Positions 42,301-50,598 of a stretch of DNA of 64,000 nucleotides are shown one piece after another. Position numbers and translations under genes: made by a program. The number at the start of each line of letters is the position of its first letter. The stretch's first letter is position 1. The stretch lies in NCBI RefSeq assembly GCF_015471405.1, contig NZ_BLVZ01000009.1, forward strand, positions 62,001 to 126,000, written 5' to 3'. Below the pieces are notes generated by a model that did not search any database, was not told where the DNA came from, and saw only the letters and a program-made list of their open reading frames with translations. Origin of the DNA: Pseudomonas cichorii (GTDB lineage Bacteria; Pseudomonadota; Gammaproteobacteria; Pseudomonadales; Pseudomonadaceae).

Positions 42301-43979
42301 CCGATTGCAGCGAACGTAGTGCGAACGACCTCGCGAGTGGCGTACGGCTCATCGGCCTCCAACCTCGCCAGTATCGCGTCGAACATGCGATGCAGCGCGT
42401 CGTGCGACGACTCGCCTTGCGCAGGCCTGGGCAAGCGAGCGATCGCGTCGTCCAGCTTGTCGAAGGAGCCGAACAGCTTCAGCTCGCGCAGCGCCAGCGT
42501 CAGGAACAGCGGGTTGCGGCTGGCCGGGTTAGCGAGCAGCACCGCCACCTGGCTCTCGTCGAGCGACTTCGCGTACAAGTTGGGCAACGAGCGAATTAGA
42601 GCACGGCAACGAGCTTCGTCCATCAGCGGAACGGCAATTTCGAGCGCGTGGCGCTGGCGCAGCGCCGTTAACAGTTCGACTGCGTCGCTCGCGGTGCTGA
42701 CGAGTATGCGCACGCCAGGCGGCAGCTTCAGTGGGATCCAGTTCGCGGGCGATGCGGTGCGTTCAAGTTGGTCGATGCCGTCGACCACCACCACGACGCT
42801 ACGCTGCGCCGCCACTGCGACCTGCTGCAAGAACGCGGGCCACGCCTTCATGATGTCTGCGGCGTCGCGCGGCACCGGCGGCAATGCGGCGCTTGCGTCC
42901 GAACCGAGCTTTGAGATCAACTCGAACCACATGCTCGCGAGCAGGTCGAGCACGCGCGTGCTCGATGGGCTGGCACCTGCCGCGCGAAACACCACAAGCG
43001 CTTGCGCATCGTCGCGCCGTGCAAACCAATAGCACAGTGCCGCGCTCTTACCACTGCCCGCCGTGCCCCAGACGAAACATGCTGTGGGTGTATCGCCGGC
43101 GATGTAGTCATCGATTCTCTCTTGCAATTCAAGATCTGGAACGTGCAACTCAACCCGGCTCGCGACGAACGCGTCCTGCCGGTCGACTTCCGCGGCGACC
43201 GCATGCATCGGACGCTCTTGCTGGGCTATGTGATCGGCATAGCGCACTTCGATGGCTCGCTTCAAATCTGCTTCAAACTGCTCGCTAAAGTCGTCGAGCG
43301 AGACAAGCCGCCCAGGCACGCCAGGCGTTGCGGGGTCGATAGTATGGCTGTCCCACCGTCCGGTGTATGTGCGCACGCGGTCCAGTGGTGCGAAGACGTC
43401 ACGAATGCGCTGTTTCAACGCTTCCAGTCGCTGCTGCAAGTCGACTTGGCCGGACGCGGGCGCAGATTGAAAGAACGTGGACGCATAGGCCTCGCGCTCG
43501 TCCTCACCGCAATCGAGATCGCTTGGAGGCGGCAACGAAGTCGAGTCACGGATGTAGAAAAACGCCTCCGGCGCGGCCCCCTGCTCTTGCGGACGCAGCG
43601 CGGCGGTTTCGATTTCCAGATGAGTCACTGAGTACGGTCCTTGTGATTCCACACCCGCGAGCGCCGCGGACGCATCCTGCGCAAGCGAGCCGTACTGCGC
43701 GCCGAGCAGGCAAACGAAGAACGGGCGGCAGCTGTCAATGTGTTGCAGGCAGACTTCAAGCACCTTGCCATCCTCTGCCTCCTCGCGCGGAATGCCCCAG
43801 CGCAGGTCCACGTCGATCAGATGCAGGCGCCGGTCTTCGCACCATTGGCGCAGGCGCGGGAAGGTAACCTTGACTAGAAGGTCGCGCTCCGCGTGCATAT
43901 CGCGAAAGGTGGACGAGATGAAGACGCGAACGGTCTTCCATCGGCTTTGAGCTGAGGGAGCGGACGTACAGTTGTTCAT
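39396..43979 (-). CDS. DUF4062-NTPase-WD40 STAND protein, putative anti-phage sensor
   Basis: This 1527-residue protein has three parts. DUF4062 fills about residues 15-150 (VRVFISSTFRDMHAERDLL, then VDLRWGIP), a TIR/SLOG-like fold also found in eukaryotic TEP1/NWD1 proteins. A NACHT-type NTPase follows: Walker A GTAGSGKS near 305, Walker B VVVVVDGIDQLER near 396. From about residue 830 to the end are WD40 repeats (VVDIAWSPDGRFFVAVS, LAWSPDSELLAMAD, TMAFSPDGSLLATASG). This is the layout of STAND sensors that detect a phage ligand by the repeat domain and trigger cell death. ATG 43979 is chosen over TTG 43988. Its GC-rich codons differ from neighbours, and it lies between two inverted MITE copies. 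Confidence 0.85.
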   Translation of the reverse strand: MNNCTSAPSAQSRWKTVRVFISSTFRDMHAERDLLVKVTFPRLRQWCEDRRLHLIDVDLRWGIPREEAEDGKVLEVCLQHIDSCRPFFVCLLGAQYGSLAQDASAALAGVESQGPYSVTHLEIETAALRPQEQGAAPEAFFYIRDSTSLPPPSDLDCGEDEREAYASTFFQSAPASGQVDLQQRLEALKQRIRDVFAPLDRVRTYTGRWDSHTIDPATPGVPGRLVSLDDFSEQFEADLKRAIEVRYADHIAQQERPMHAVAAEVDRQDAFVASRVELHVPDLELQERIDDYIAGDTPTACFVWGTAGSGKSAALCYWFARRDDAQALVVFRAAGASPSSTRVLDLLASMWFELISKLGSDASAALPPVPRDAADIMKAWPAFLQQVAVAAQRSVVVVVDGIDQLERTASPANWIPLKLPPGVRILVSTASDAVELLTALRQRHALEIAVPLMDEARCRALIRSLPNLYAKSLDESQVAVLLANPASRNPLFLTLALRELKLFGSFDKLDDAIARLPRPAQGESSHDALHRMFDAILARLEADEPYATREVVRTTFAAIGASRRGLSETGLSEFIAQAHPDIAAAARNATLQVVLRQMRPYLQRRQAPDGALIGFFHRSLAEQVTTRYLPDAATRAARRKTLAIFFEHRAWFLEDGQPDLGKATELPFLRGSIAADEPTLEAKYALASLMLEWELWHARHRAGMLYELAGDLQDAGGLFGKDDPLGWQLRLAEEALRRDIDFIDAHRDDYPQALLQCMWNSCWWYDHRIAGAHYADGGRHLPRDSTMARWAEAGRQVAERLYPGGFWLRELRPPLLRLGSTVDRRITGFSHAVVDIAWSPDGRFFVAVSINPAVRVFDTASGQECLRLHRIGHKILSVTISPDSQRFALGMAPTVTQQTIMEFSLLTGEHIATHKGHRSGVHKLQYSSDGKLLVACSGDGSITIWSIPQGELLDRIGDPVSQAHATSSNAYFDFIPGTSHFAWCSRSDAINVWDCESRRAVRQLRVSAHAVGRLFVSPDGLLVAFHCGYDKGRGLWIYRLLDGNPVAWLDKNNGYGGPLAWSPDSELLAMADSNALNVRIWHATSGRHVGDVRAQLSKINTMAFSPDGSLLATASGNDLGLDSEHGENQFEVHFIRVDEARTEASPVDHENMISALAYSDDGTVLVSTAKTPTMSYKNEPCAVRIWDAHTMVLRATRQITESIDRLIRVPERPLAITWGGCNLANEQDATGLRLWHWPCMRTVATYRFAGWAGVDVAADSCSFWLRHNSKSQLFGRYEHALPSGKRMRDVPGEPLAFSRDGRVAVVSDGSGKLCVLNAQTLTMLGETASIHEKGRFEHACFSATGDVLVHSDNSVIMVRDSASLKELRRLGGDKHVRFLGISDDGQWLTSAHRDVLRVWNIQTGECVHEYPRMTDPSAFARNPMAIAMFAVEVNGELNILHSPGGACVARLPGNWRHVCAHPDGRTWSAAINTHLTAWRLERFGDELVVDEPSFGVQVEECSEPLVPSGLVTTLLELARRKLRRWFG

Positions 43980-44823
43980 CGTCTTCAACCGCTAACGACT
44001 GCAATTAGGCAGATCCAAGAACCGCATCTTCGATCTGGCTGGGTGATTTGTAAACCAGGACCTCAAGGAGAATTTGTGGGCTGTCGCTCGAGCAGCACGC
44101 CGCGTTCGACGCCGGGTCGTACCATGCATATTTACTTGCGCAACGACTGCTTTGAGCGCCACATAGCGATGACAGCGTAATGGAGGTGTCGCCTGCCCGT
44201 GGCGACCGCTTAGGCGTTCGGCCATTTCTCCCAACAGCAGGCGCTACTCGCTGAGATCTTCGCCGCGGAGGCCGCAGCGCGCAAAGCGGCGCATCAACAG
44301 CACCGCCGAATAAAGCTGCGCCTCACTTAGACCGCGATGCGTTATTGGCCCGCAATCAATCGCCTAGTGCGCCAACTCCTGGAAGTAGTTGGCGCGTTAC
44401 CTTGTGGGTCGAGGTAGTGTAACAAGCTTCTGGCATTGACCTGTAGTGAGACAGAGCGGCAAACGCCATCTCCGGCGCCCATCTGGGGCTGACGGCCGAT
44501 GGCTTGCACGTGACGCTCCCGAGGGTAGTCTCAAATGGCGCGCTGCGACTCTATCTCTCGGAGTGCTGCTGCCAGTGTAAGCCCAACGATGCGGGCCCAC
44601 CTTCGGGTCGCTTTGCAACTGTCCGCTCGGCTCGCGCGAGCGGCTGCCTTGTGGCGACGTGCTCACGGCAGCGGAGGTCGCTGATGGTTCGGCAAGATCC
44701 ACCTGACCAATTCAAGGCTGAGCGGCAGAATACTGAGTGAACCGGCCGCTGGCCATGCATTTGCCAACAGGCCTGAATCAGTCTTTTGCTGACGTAGCCC
44801 AAGAAAGCCTGACCGACCGCTTT
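43980..44823. other. Non-coding or decayed DNA between the STAND gene and MITE copy 2
   Basis: No intact gene. A short tail-like frame near 44222-44333 (AEIFAAEAAARKAAHQQHRR) looks like a remnant C-terminus. An inverted repeat GCGCCAACT/AGTTGGCGC spans 44369-44395. Confidence 0.4.
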
Positions 44824-44992
44824 TGGCCCAGAGTGTGTAAAAACGCTTCACAAAATTGAAGTATGCGCATCTGTGTTAAATCTGAAATTTATCGGCACGT
44901 CAGCCGAACTGGATTTTGCGTAGAAAACGCGATTTTCAGTCCAACACTGGGCTCCAATCGCGCTAAAAAACGTTTTTACACAGCCTCGGCCG
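44824..44992 (-). mobile_element. MITE-like element, copy 2 (inverted)
   Basis: GGCCCAGAGTGTGTAAAAAC opens this copy and GTTTTTACACAGCCTCGGCC closes it. The first ~80 bases match the reverse complement of copy 1 almost exactly; the middle has diverged; the last ~25 bases match again. With copy 1 it frames a 6.06 kb segment holding only the STAND gene. Confidence 0.8.
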
Positions 44993-45178
44993 GTAGTGGC
45001 CGCTTGTGAATGTCCGCTTCAGCCGATAGCTGCCGGTCGCGATGAGCCAGAGCATGTAGAGTGGCGCTGCTATTGGGATGATCATTGGGTCATCTTCTGC
45101 TTGATGCGCTGCGCCTAGGCTCAGAAATAGTTATGCGCAAATCTGCCAGCAGTGACATCGTCCCTGATGTTCAGCACG

Positions 45179-46081
45179 TTATCGGTAGCTGGTTTTGGGC
45201 AAGAATTCGGCGAGTTCATCCCTGTTGTTCAAAATGATTTGCTGGGCCTTCGCGGACTTGCCCGAATCGGCCTGGTCCAGCCCTAGCTGTTGTAGGGCGT
45301 AAAACAACAGCGCCTGTCGGCACTCAAAACTGCACTCTCCCTCGGTCATGCCAAAGTCGAGTTCGATCACCTTCCGATGCCCGGATTCCAGCTCCGGATG
45401 TGGGGCGAGTACTAGGCGGACCATATTGTGCCAAGCACGATCAGCGCTGGCGCGTTCTTGGTCGATTTTACTTTTCTCGATTTCCAGCACTCGCGAGAGC
45501 AAAAAGTCTCGAAAATCATCATTGGTATGACAGTACGCACGCATGTGCCAACGAAAACCATTGTTGACTAGTGCATGCGGGGTCACCACTCGTACGGAGG
45601 GCGTCGCTGAGGAAAACGACTGATATCGAATGGTCAAAGCTTCGTGCTGGCGGATGGCTTTGACCACGGCAATGACCGCCGTGACGTCCAGGCGCCGCCA
45701 AGGGCGAGGGACAGTGGCCACGGGAGGATACCATCCGAGAAAACTGCCATGTAAGCCTTCGGGGCTTACGGTCGCTCGTAGTAAATCCTCTAGGTAACGC
45801 TCAAGTGAGCTGGACGCAAAAAGCGCCCGAAAGGAAGAGGGTGCTCGATAGACCTTGGTGCTCGTGTCGTACGTCAGGTTGCCGGGTGCCCGTTTGATGT
45901 ATTCGGCCAGATCCAGAGAAGACTGTGGGACAGATATGCCAAAAAAGCTGGTCAGGTCGCTTCGGTTGAGGTGGCCGTCCCAGTGCAATCGATAGTCGAT
46001 GAATTCGAGCCGTCGTTCCTGACCCCAACGCGCGCCAGCCCGGGGGGGAGTGTTGGGCGTTGTCTCAACGTCATTTGTCAT
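45179..46081 (-). CDS. capW: CapW-type WYL-domain repressor of CBASS
   Basis: This 300-residue regulator has an N-terminal winged helix (GQERRLEFIDYRLHWDGHLN, then FFGISVPQSSLDLAEYI), a WYL domain in the middle (HEALTIRYQSFSS, TPHALVNNGFRWHMRAYC) and a C-terminal extension. It is divergent from the CD-NTase gene, the arrangement known for CapW, which represses CBASS until infection. ATG 46081 has AAAGGAA at ideal spacing (9 bases); an in-frame ATG at 46090 is only 2 bases from that site. The trigger sensed by the WYL domain is unknown. Confidence 0.88.
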   Translation of the reverse strand: MTNDVETTPNTPPRAGARWGQERRLEFIDYRLHWDGHLNRSDLTSFFGISVPQSSLDLAEYIKRAPGNLTYDTSTKVYRAPSSFRALFASSSLERYLEDLLRATVSPEGLHGSFLGWYPPVATVPRPWRRLDVTAVIAVVKAIRQHEALTIRYQSFSSATPSVRVVTPHALVNNGFRWHMRAYCHTNDDFRDFLLSRVLEIEKSKIDQERASADRAWHNMVRLVLAPHPELESGHRKVIELDFGMTEGECSFECRQALLFYALQQLGLDQADSGKSAKAQQIILNNRDELAEFLPKTSYR

Positions 46082-46110
46082 GGTGGCCATTTCCTTTCAG
46101 TCTAAAAACT

Positions 46111-46140
46111 AGACGCGTATAAAAAATATTCGTATAGTAA
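46111..46140. promoter_or_regulatory. Candidate CapW operator/promoter region
   Basis: In the 168-base gap between capW and the CD-NTase gene, CGTATA occurs at 46116-46121 and 46131-46136 around an A/T-only core, partly forming an inverted repeat (ACGCGTATA/TATTCGTATAG). This is the only structured sequence in the gap and is where a CapW dimer would be expected. Confidence 0.4.
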
Positions 46141-46249
46141 AGCTACGCGATCGGCTGCTGGAGCGCAAATCGTCACGGGCACTCGCCATTCACGGGTACC
46201 CAAACCAGCGGATGGTCAGGGTTTTAACTCTCTATGACGGGTATTCCCC

Positions 46250-47200
46250 ATGTCTTTGAACAACACCGAAATACGTTATTACGACGGTAACGTGTTGCGC
46301 CTTCCCGCTGAGAAGCGCACGGCGTATCACCAGCAAGTTGATCGACTGATCTCTGAGTTGAGCAAAAAACTTAAGGATCAGAACAAAATCACCATCACGA
46401 AGGTCGTGAAGGCTGGGTCATTCGCCAAGTTCACCATCCTGCGTCAAACCACTGAAGATCCGGTGGATGTCGACGTTGTGTTTTACATCTCTGGTCGTAA
46501 TGTCGATCACGAAACGCTATCGAGCCTGAATCAGCTCATCTTCGACGCATTGATCACCTTGTACCCAAACAAGTCGGTTGAAGACTTCGAGATCCAGCGT
46601 AAGGCGGCGACCGTGACCTTTGTCGGTTCGGGGTTGAGCGTGGACATCGTCCCGGTCATCGAAGATCCCCAAAACGCCAATTACGGCTGGCAGTTCGATA
46701 TCCATGACGGAACCCGGGTACAGACTTGCGCACCTTGCCAGATCAAGTTCGTGCGTGATCGCAAGAACATTGACCCTGATTTTCGCACCTTGGTGCGGCT
46801 TGGTAAAAAGTGGCGCAATCGCATAGAACTCAAGCCCTTAAAATCGTTTGTTATCGAACTGATCATGGCTCACGTACTTGCCACCAACGGCAAGGAAGGT
46901 TCGATCGAAAAACGCTTCCGTGACTTTCTGCAGTACATCGCCCAGTCCGAACTCAAGGAGGTCATCACCTTCCCGGAAAACGGCACCGTGACCTCGGTCT
47001 TTAGCGATCCGGTAGTGATACTTGATCCAGTGTGCAACACCAACAACGTAGCCAGCCGGATTTCCGAGGGCGAGCGCAAGGAAATTGTGGAAGCCGCTCT
47101 TAATGCCTGGCAAACCGCTCATTTCGCATCAACAGAAGACGACCTCGAGCTTTGGAAAGAGCTTTTCGGGCCGCGATTTAAAGTCAAGGAGCCAGCATGA
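46250..47200 (+). CDS. cdnC: CBASS CD-NTase (cyclic oligonucleotide synthase)
   Basis: This 316-residue cGAS/DncV-like nucleotidyltransferase makes a cyclic nucleotide alarm after phage infection. The catalytic GS (56-57, VKAGSFAKFT) and metal-binding DxD (D73/D75, DPVDVDVVFY) are intact, with the third aspartate at D132 (LSVDIVPV). The C-terminal helical OAS1-C-like domain follows. HORMA and TRIP13 partners point to the CdnC/clade C type, whose product is often a cyclic triadenylate; the clade and product are inferred. It overlaps the HORMA gene by 4 bases. Confidence 0.9.
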   Translation: MSLNNTEIRYYDGNVLRLPAEKRTAYHQQVDRLISELSKKLKDQNKITITKVVKAGSFAKFTILRQTTEDPVDVDVVFYISGRNVDHETLSSLNQLIFDALITLYPNKSVEDFEIQRKAATVTFVGSGLSVDIVPVIEDPQNANYGWQFDIHDGTRVQTCAPCQIKFVRDRKNIDPDFRTLVRLGKKWRNRIELKPLKSFVIELIMAHVLATNGKEGSIEKRFRDFLQYIAQSELKEVITFPENGTVTSVFSDPVVILDPVCNTNNVASRISEGERKEIVEAALNAWQTAHFASTEDDLELWKELFGPRFKVKEPA

Positions 47201-47688
47201 GTCAGACCTACACTTCAACCGAAACGTATTCCGTTGTCGACGTGGAACTGGTAGCTCGCCGGGTCAAAGCAGATCTGATCATGATTGCCAGCAGCACCGG
47301 TGCGGTGTCTGAGGACAAGGCCAAGGAATGGGCTCACGACGTCGAACTGTTGGCCAAGAATGGTTATTTAAAGATGGTCGACCTTACTTTGTTCAGCAAT
47401 AACGTGGAGCACAAGGCTATTCAGTTCAAGGTCAATACCGAGTCAGGCGATCTCACCATGAGTCGGCCTGGTGCGCTGTGGCCGAGGCTGCCGAATCCAG
47501 ACCTGCGTATCGTTCTCTTCTATACCGCAGCCTACGATGCGGCGGCGAAGGAGAAGATGAGTGGCAAACTGTTGATCGGCTGGACCCCCACTAGCGCGGA
47601 TACCAGTCACTCAACCCTGACTTCTGGTAGCGGCCGTGATTACGTTAGCAATGGATATGGCATGCAAAGAAAGGACTTCAGTCGATGA
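47197..47688 (+). CDS. cap7: CBASS HORMA-domain protein
   Basis: This 163-residue bacterial HORMA protein should bind a peptide from a phage or host protein and in that closed state activate the CD-NTase. TYSVVDVELVARRVKADLIM opens the HORMA core, with HKAIQFKVNTESGDLTMSRPG and NPDLRIVLFYT strands and a mobile C-terminal safety-belt-like region. Both ends overlap neighbours by 4 bases (ATGA), so stoichiometry is translationally fixed. Only one HORMA gene is present, the single-HORMA form of type III CBASS. Confidence 0.85.
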   Translation: MSQTYTSTETYSVVDVELVARRVKADLIMIASSTGAVSEDKAKEWAHDVELLAKNGYLKMVDLTLFSNNVEHKAIQFKVNTESGDLTMSRPGALWPRLPNPDLRIVLFYTAAYDAAAKEKMSGKLLIGWTPTSADTSHSTLTSGSGRDYVSNGYGMQRKDFSR

Positions 47689-48581
47689 GCCACCCCAATA
47701 TTTTTGACAGTAAAACACCACTGCCTGATGACACGCTGCAGGCTCGAGAAAAGAATCTGCTCGGATTCGACGCGCGTTATCAGAAAATCAACGAACAACT
47801 GCGCTTGTTATTGCACCTCGATAAGCTGGCAACTTGGAGTCAGAAACATCACCGCACTGCGCTTGCCCTGTGCAACCTTGTGGCTGAGCAATACCCACTA
47901 GTCATTTTCCACGGAGACGTCGGCACTGGCAAAACCGCGACGGCTGAATGCATTGCCAATCGGTTGGCCCGGGAGTCACGTACAGAAGACTCGTTGCTGT
48001 TCAAGCTTAGCAATCGCGTCCGTGGCAGCGGTAAGGTTGGAGAAATGGGGACCCTAGTGACCCAGGCGTTTGCTGAGGTCATTGCGTCGGCGGGTAAGAC
48101 CCGGAGGGCGATTCTGGTGATCGATGAGGGGGACTCACTGGCCGCTTCTCGCTCTCAAGAGCACAGTCATCACGAGGACAAAGTGGCGGTGAATACACTG
48201 ATTCAGTGTATCGATGACCTGCGTAACCATGGCGGTCGGATCGTCGTATTCCTGTGCACCAATCGCCTGTCGGTACTGGACGCGGCCTTACAGCGTCGTG
48301 CAGCAGTGGTGGAAGAGTTTCTGCGACCTGATGACGATGAGCGACGGGCCCTGCTCAAGATGGATTTGGATGGTCTTAGCCTCAATGCTCGACAAATCGA
48401 AGGGCTTGTGGCAGCGACAGGTCCCCGCGACAAGCAGCCCGGCTGGACATTTTCTGACATTCGCACTCGCCTGTACCCAGCAGCGTTGGCTAAGGCTTTT
48501 CCCGATAAGCCGCTGACGTATGAGCTCCTTCAGGAGGCGGCAAGCTTGTTGCGACCGTCCCCGATTTTGGAGGACAAGTAA
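47685..48581 (+). CDS. cap6: CBASS TRIP13/Pch2-like AAA+ ATPase
   Basis: This 298-residue AAA+ remodeller opens HORMA proteins and keeps the system off until overwhelmed. Walker A GDVGTGKT lies at 77-84, Walker B AILVIDEGDSL near 145, sensor 1 RIVVFLCTNRLSVLDAALQR near 185, and arginine fingers follow (LQRRAAVVEEF). It overlaps the HORMA gene by 4 bases and the effector gene by 1 (TAATG). Family and context make this a secure call. Confidence 0.92.
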   Translation: MSHPNIFDSKTPLPDDTLQAREKNLLGFDARYQKINEQLRLLLHLDKLATWSQKHHRTALALCNLVAEQYPLVIFHGDVGTGKTATAECIANRLARESRTEDSLLFKLSNRVRGSGKVGEMGTLVTQAFAEVIASAGKTRRAILVIDEGDSLAASRSQEHSHHEDKVAVNTLIQCIDDLRNHGGRIVVFLCTNRLSVLDAALQRRAAVVEEFLRPDDDERRALLKMDLDGLSLNARQIEGLVAATGPRDKQPGWTFSDIRTRLYPAALAKAFPDKPLTYELLQEAASLLRPSPILEDK

Positions 48582-49744
48582 TGGCGCTATCATCATTGTT
48601 TGGTCGACGCATTCATTTGGCGGGCAGTATTGTCGATGATCCCGCGATAGCTTCGGTAACTGAAGTCACTCGTGCCCGCGAGACGGTGGTGGCGCTGGTC
48701 AAGGAGTTGATGCGCAAGGGAGCGACATTCGTCATCCCGGTCGACGCGGAAAAGAAGCGATCGGACGGCTTACCCATTTGTTTTGATTGGCTCATCTGGG
48801 AAACGATTCACCAAAATATCCACCTAAGGCCCTCCGACGCCCCGAGCCCGTTGATCGTCGCGGTTAAGCATCACAAGAACGAAGATCAGATCCCCGACGA
48901 GTTTATCGAACTCTGGGAAGCGCTAAGAGGATCTTCGCTGGTTCAGATCGAAAGTGCGGCGCACTGGAACATGAACAGCAAACGGATGGAGACCCAAGCT
49001 CGCCACGGCGATATTCTGATCGCTCTGGGAGGCGGCGAGGGAGTCTTGTACCTGGCCAATCTCTATCACGATGCCGGAAAGCCGGTCATTCCGATAAACC
49101 TCAAACTGGTGGCGCCGAATACCGGGGCACTGAGGCTGTTCGAGTTAGGCACTTCAGGCAACCACGCCCGGCGCCTTTTTCATGCGGACAGCAGCACATC
49201 TTCGCAGAGCTGGCTGAATCGGATCGAAATGCCGGCGCGCAAATCGGTCCAGGACGGTGCGCGTGACATTCTGGAACTGCTGGAGGCGCTTATCCCGCCC
49301 AAGGCCTTTGTCGTCCGGTTGCTCAACAGCTCCCATCCTGAGTACGAGGATGTACAAGCCTTTTTTGACAACGTGGTGCAACCCGTCATGGAGGGTGAGC
49401 TTGGTTACAAACTCGAAGTCGTCGACGGCAAGCAAGCGTATGACTTCGCCCGTATCGATCAGGAGATTTTCACCAAACTTCATCGCAGCAGTGTAGTGCT
49501 CGCTGACATAACCGGGCTTCGTCCTAACTGTTTTCTGGAACTGGGTTACGCGCTAGGTCGAGGTTTGCCAACCATGGTGTTGGCCAAGTTAGGTACCGAG
49601 CATCCGTTTGACATCTACTCGCTGTCAGGACATCACTGGAAAACCACAGGCGGTAGCGAGGAGCGCAAACGCGAGTTTCGTACCCACTGGAACGCCATTA
49701 AAACGCGCCCCCCCCTTGTTCCCACAGAGCCTCTTATCCCATGA
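48581..49744 (+). CDS. CBASS effector: SLOG-like plus NDT-like domains
   Basis: This 387-residue protein takes the effector slot of the operon. Residues 1-195 look like a SLOG/Rossmann domain: RRIHLAGSIVDD, FVIPVDAEKKRS, then GDILIALGGGEGVLYLANLY followed by KPVIPINLKLV. Residues 240-370 resemble the nucleoside 2-deoxyribosyltransferase/TIR-like fold: AFVVRLLNSSHPEYEDV, LHRSSVVLADITGLRPNCFL, ELGYALGRGLPTMVLAK. A SLOG module could sense the cyclic nucleotide and the second domain act on NAD or nucleotides. This is not the common NucC nuclease. Which domain senses and which kills is unproven. Confidence 0.75.
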   Translation: MALSSLFGRRIHLAGSIVDDPAIASVTEVTRARETVVALVKELMRKGATFVIPVDAEKKRSDGLPICFDWLIWETIHQNIHLRPSDAPSPLIVAVKHHKNEDQIPDEFIELWEALRGSSLVQIESAAHWNMNSKRMETQARHGDILIALGGGEGVLYLANLYHDAGKPVIPINLKLVAPNTGALRLFELGTSGNHARRLFHADSSTSSQSWLNRIEMPARKSVQDGARDILELLEALIPPKAFVVRLLNSSHPEYEDVQAFFDNVVQPVMEGELGYKLEVVDGKQAYDFARIDQEIFTKLHRSSVVLADITGLRPNCFLELGYALGRGLPTMVLAKLGTEHPFDIYSLSGHHWKTTGGSEERKREFRTHWNAIKTRPPLVPTEPLIP

Positions 49745-50283
49745 GCAGCAAACGCGAAGTTTTCATTTCAATTGACGTTGAGACCGCAGGTCCGATCCCG
49801 GGTGAATACAGCTTGTTGACCATCGGAGCCTGCGGCGTCGACGATCCGAACCAGACCTTTGCCTGCGAGTTGAAACCGACGACGCTCAATGCCGACCCAA
49901 AGGCGTTGGAAATCACAGGGCTTTCGCTTGAGCGCCTTGCCAAGGAGGGGCTTGATCCAGAGCAAGGTATGCGAGCTTTTAAGGAGTGGGTGGCGCAGAT
50001 GACAGGAGAAGACTCAATACCGGTTTTTGTGGGGTTCAACGCACCGTTTGATTGGTCATTCGTGAACTATTACTTCCATCGGTATCTGGGAGAAAATCCT
50101 TTTGGTTTCGCTGCGCTGGATATTAAGTCTATGTATATGGGCGCGACAGGATGCAAATGGGCGGATACTCGCTCCAGTAGAATCGCAGAGGCACTTAATC
50201 CGAAGCGAGAAGGTGATCATGACGCGCTACACGATGCCCTTTACCAGGCCGAGCTTTTTCGTCTTACTCGTAAGCTGATGTAA
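49741..50283 (+). CDS. cap18: CBASS-associated DEDD 3'-5' exonuclease
   Basis: This 180-residue DnaQ/RNase T-like exonuclease has ExoI (FISIDVETAG, D12 and E14), ExoII (VGFNAPFDWSFVNYYF) and ExoIII in DEDDh form (GDHDALHDALYQAELF). It overlaps the effector gene by 4 bases and closes the operon. Exonucleases of this type are recorded as Cap18 in type III CBASS; they may trim the alarm molecule or other nucleic acids. The name is assigned from context. Confidence 0.82.
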   Translation: MSSKREVFISIDVETAGPIPGEYSLLTIGACGVDDPNQTFACELKPTTLNADPKALEITGLSLERLAKEGLDPEQGMRAFKEWVAQMTGEDSIPVFVGFNAPFDWSFVNYYFHRYLGENPFGFAALDIKSMYMGATGCKWADTRSSRIAEALNPKREGDHDALHDALYQAELFRLTRKLM

Positions 50284-50598
50284 GACGAGTAATGCTTGTT
50301 CCACTATTTAGAGTCACGGGGCAGCCACACGCCCCGATAGTTAACACCTGCGCTTGATTTGGGTGGTTCTATCCATGATTTTAATACTCGCGCCGTCGTT
50401 GTTTTGGAATATCGCGGCAACCTCGTGCATGTACTCTCGAACTATGGCTAGGTACTGCTATAGCATCGTCAAGTCACTGCCTTGAGCGGAAAGATTGTTG
50501 TTTGTAGCCAACTCAGTACTGGATTTTCTCGCGGCAGCCAGTAGGGAGTACAGCTTCGGTGACGTGTTAGATGCAAGTATTAACTATCTGAGTAAGCC
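50284..50598. other. Gap between CBASS and the TIR gene cluster
   Basis: No supported gene and no clear terminator hairpin. It is AT-richer than its flanks and probably contains the promoter of the TIR gene. Confidence 0.4.

Noticed and set aside
41640..42599. 319-codon plus frame inside the DUF4062/WD40 gene
   Set aside because: Lies in the NTPase region of a coherent 1527-codon gene; no recognisable protein in this frame.
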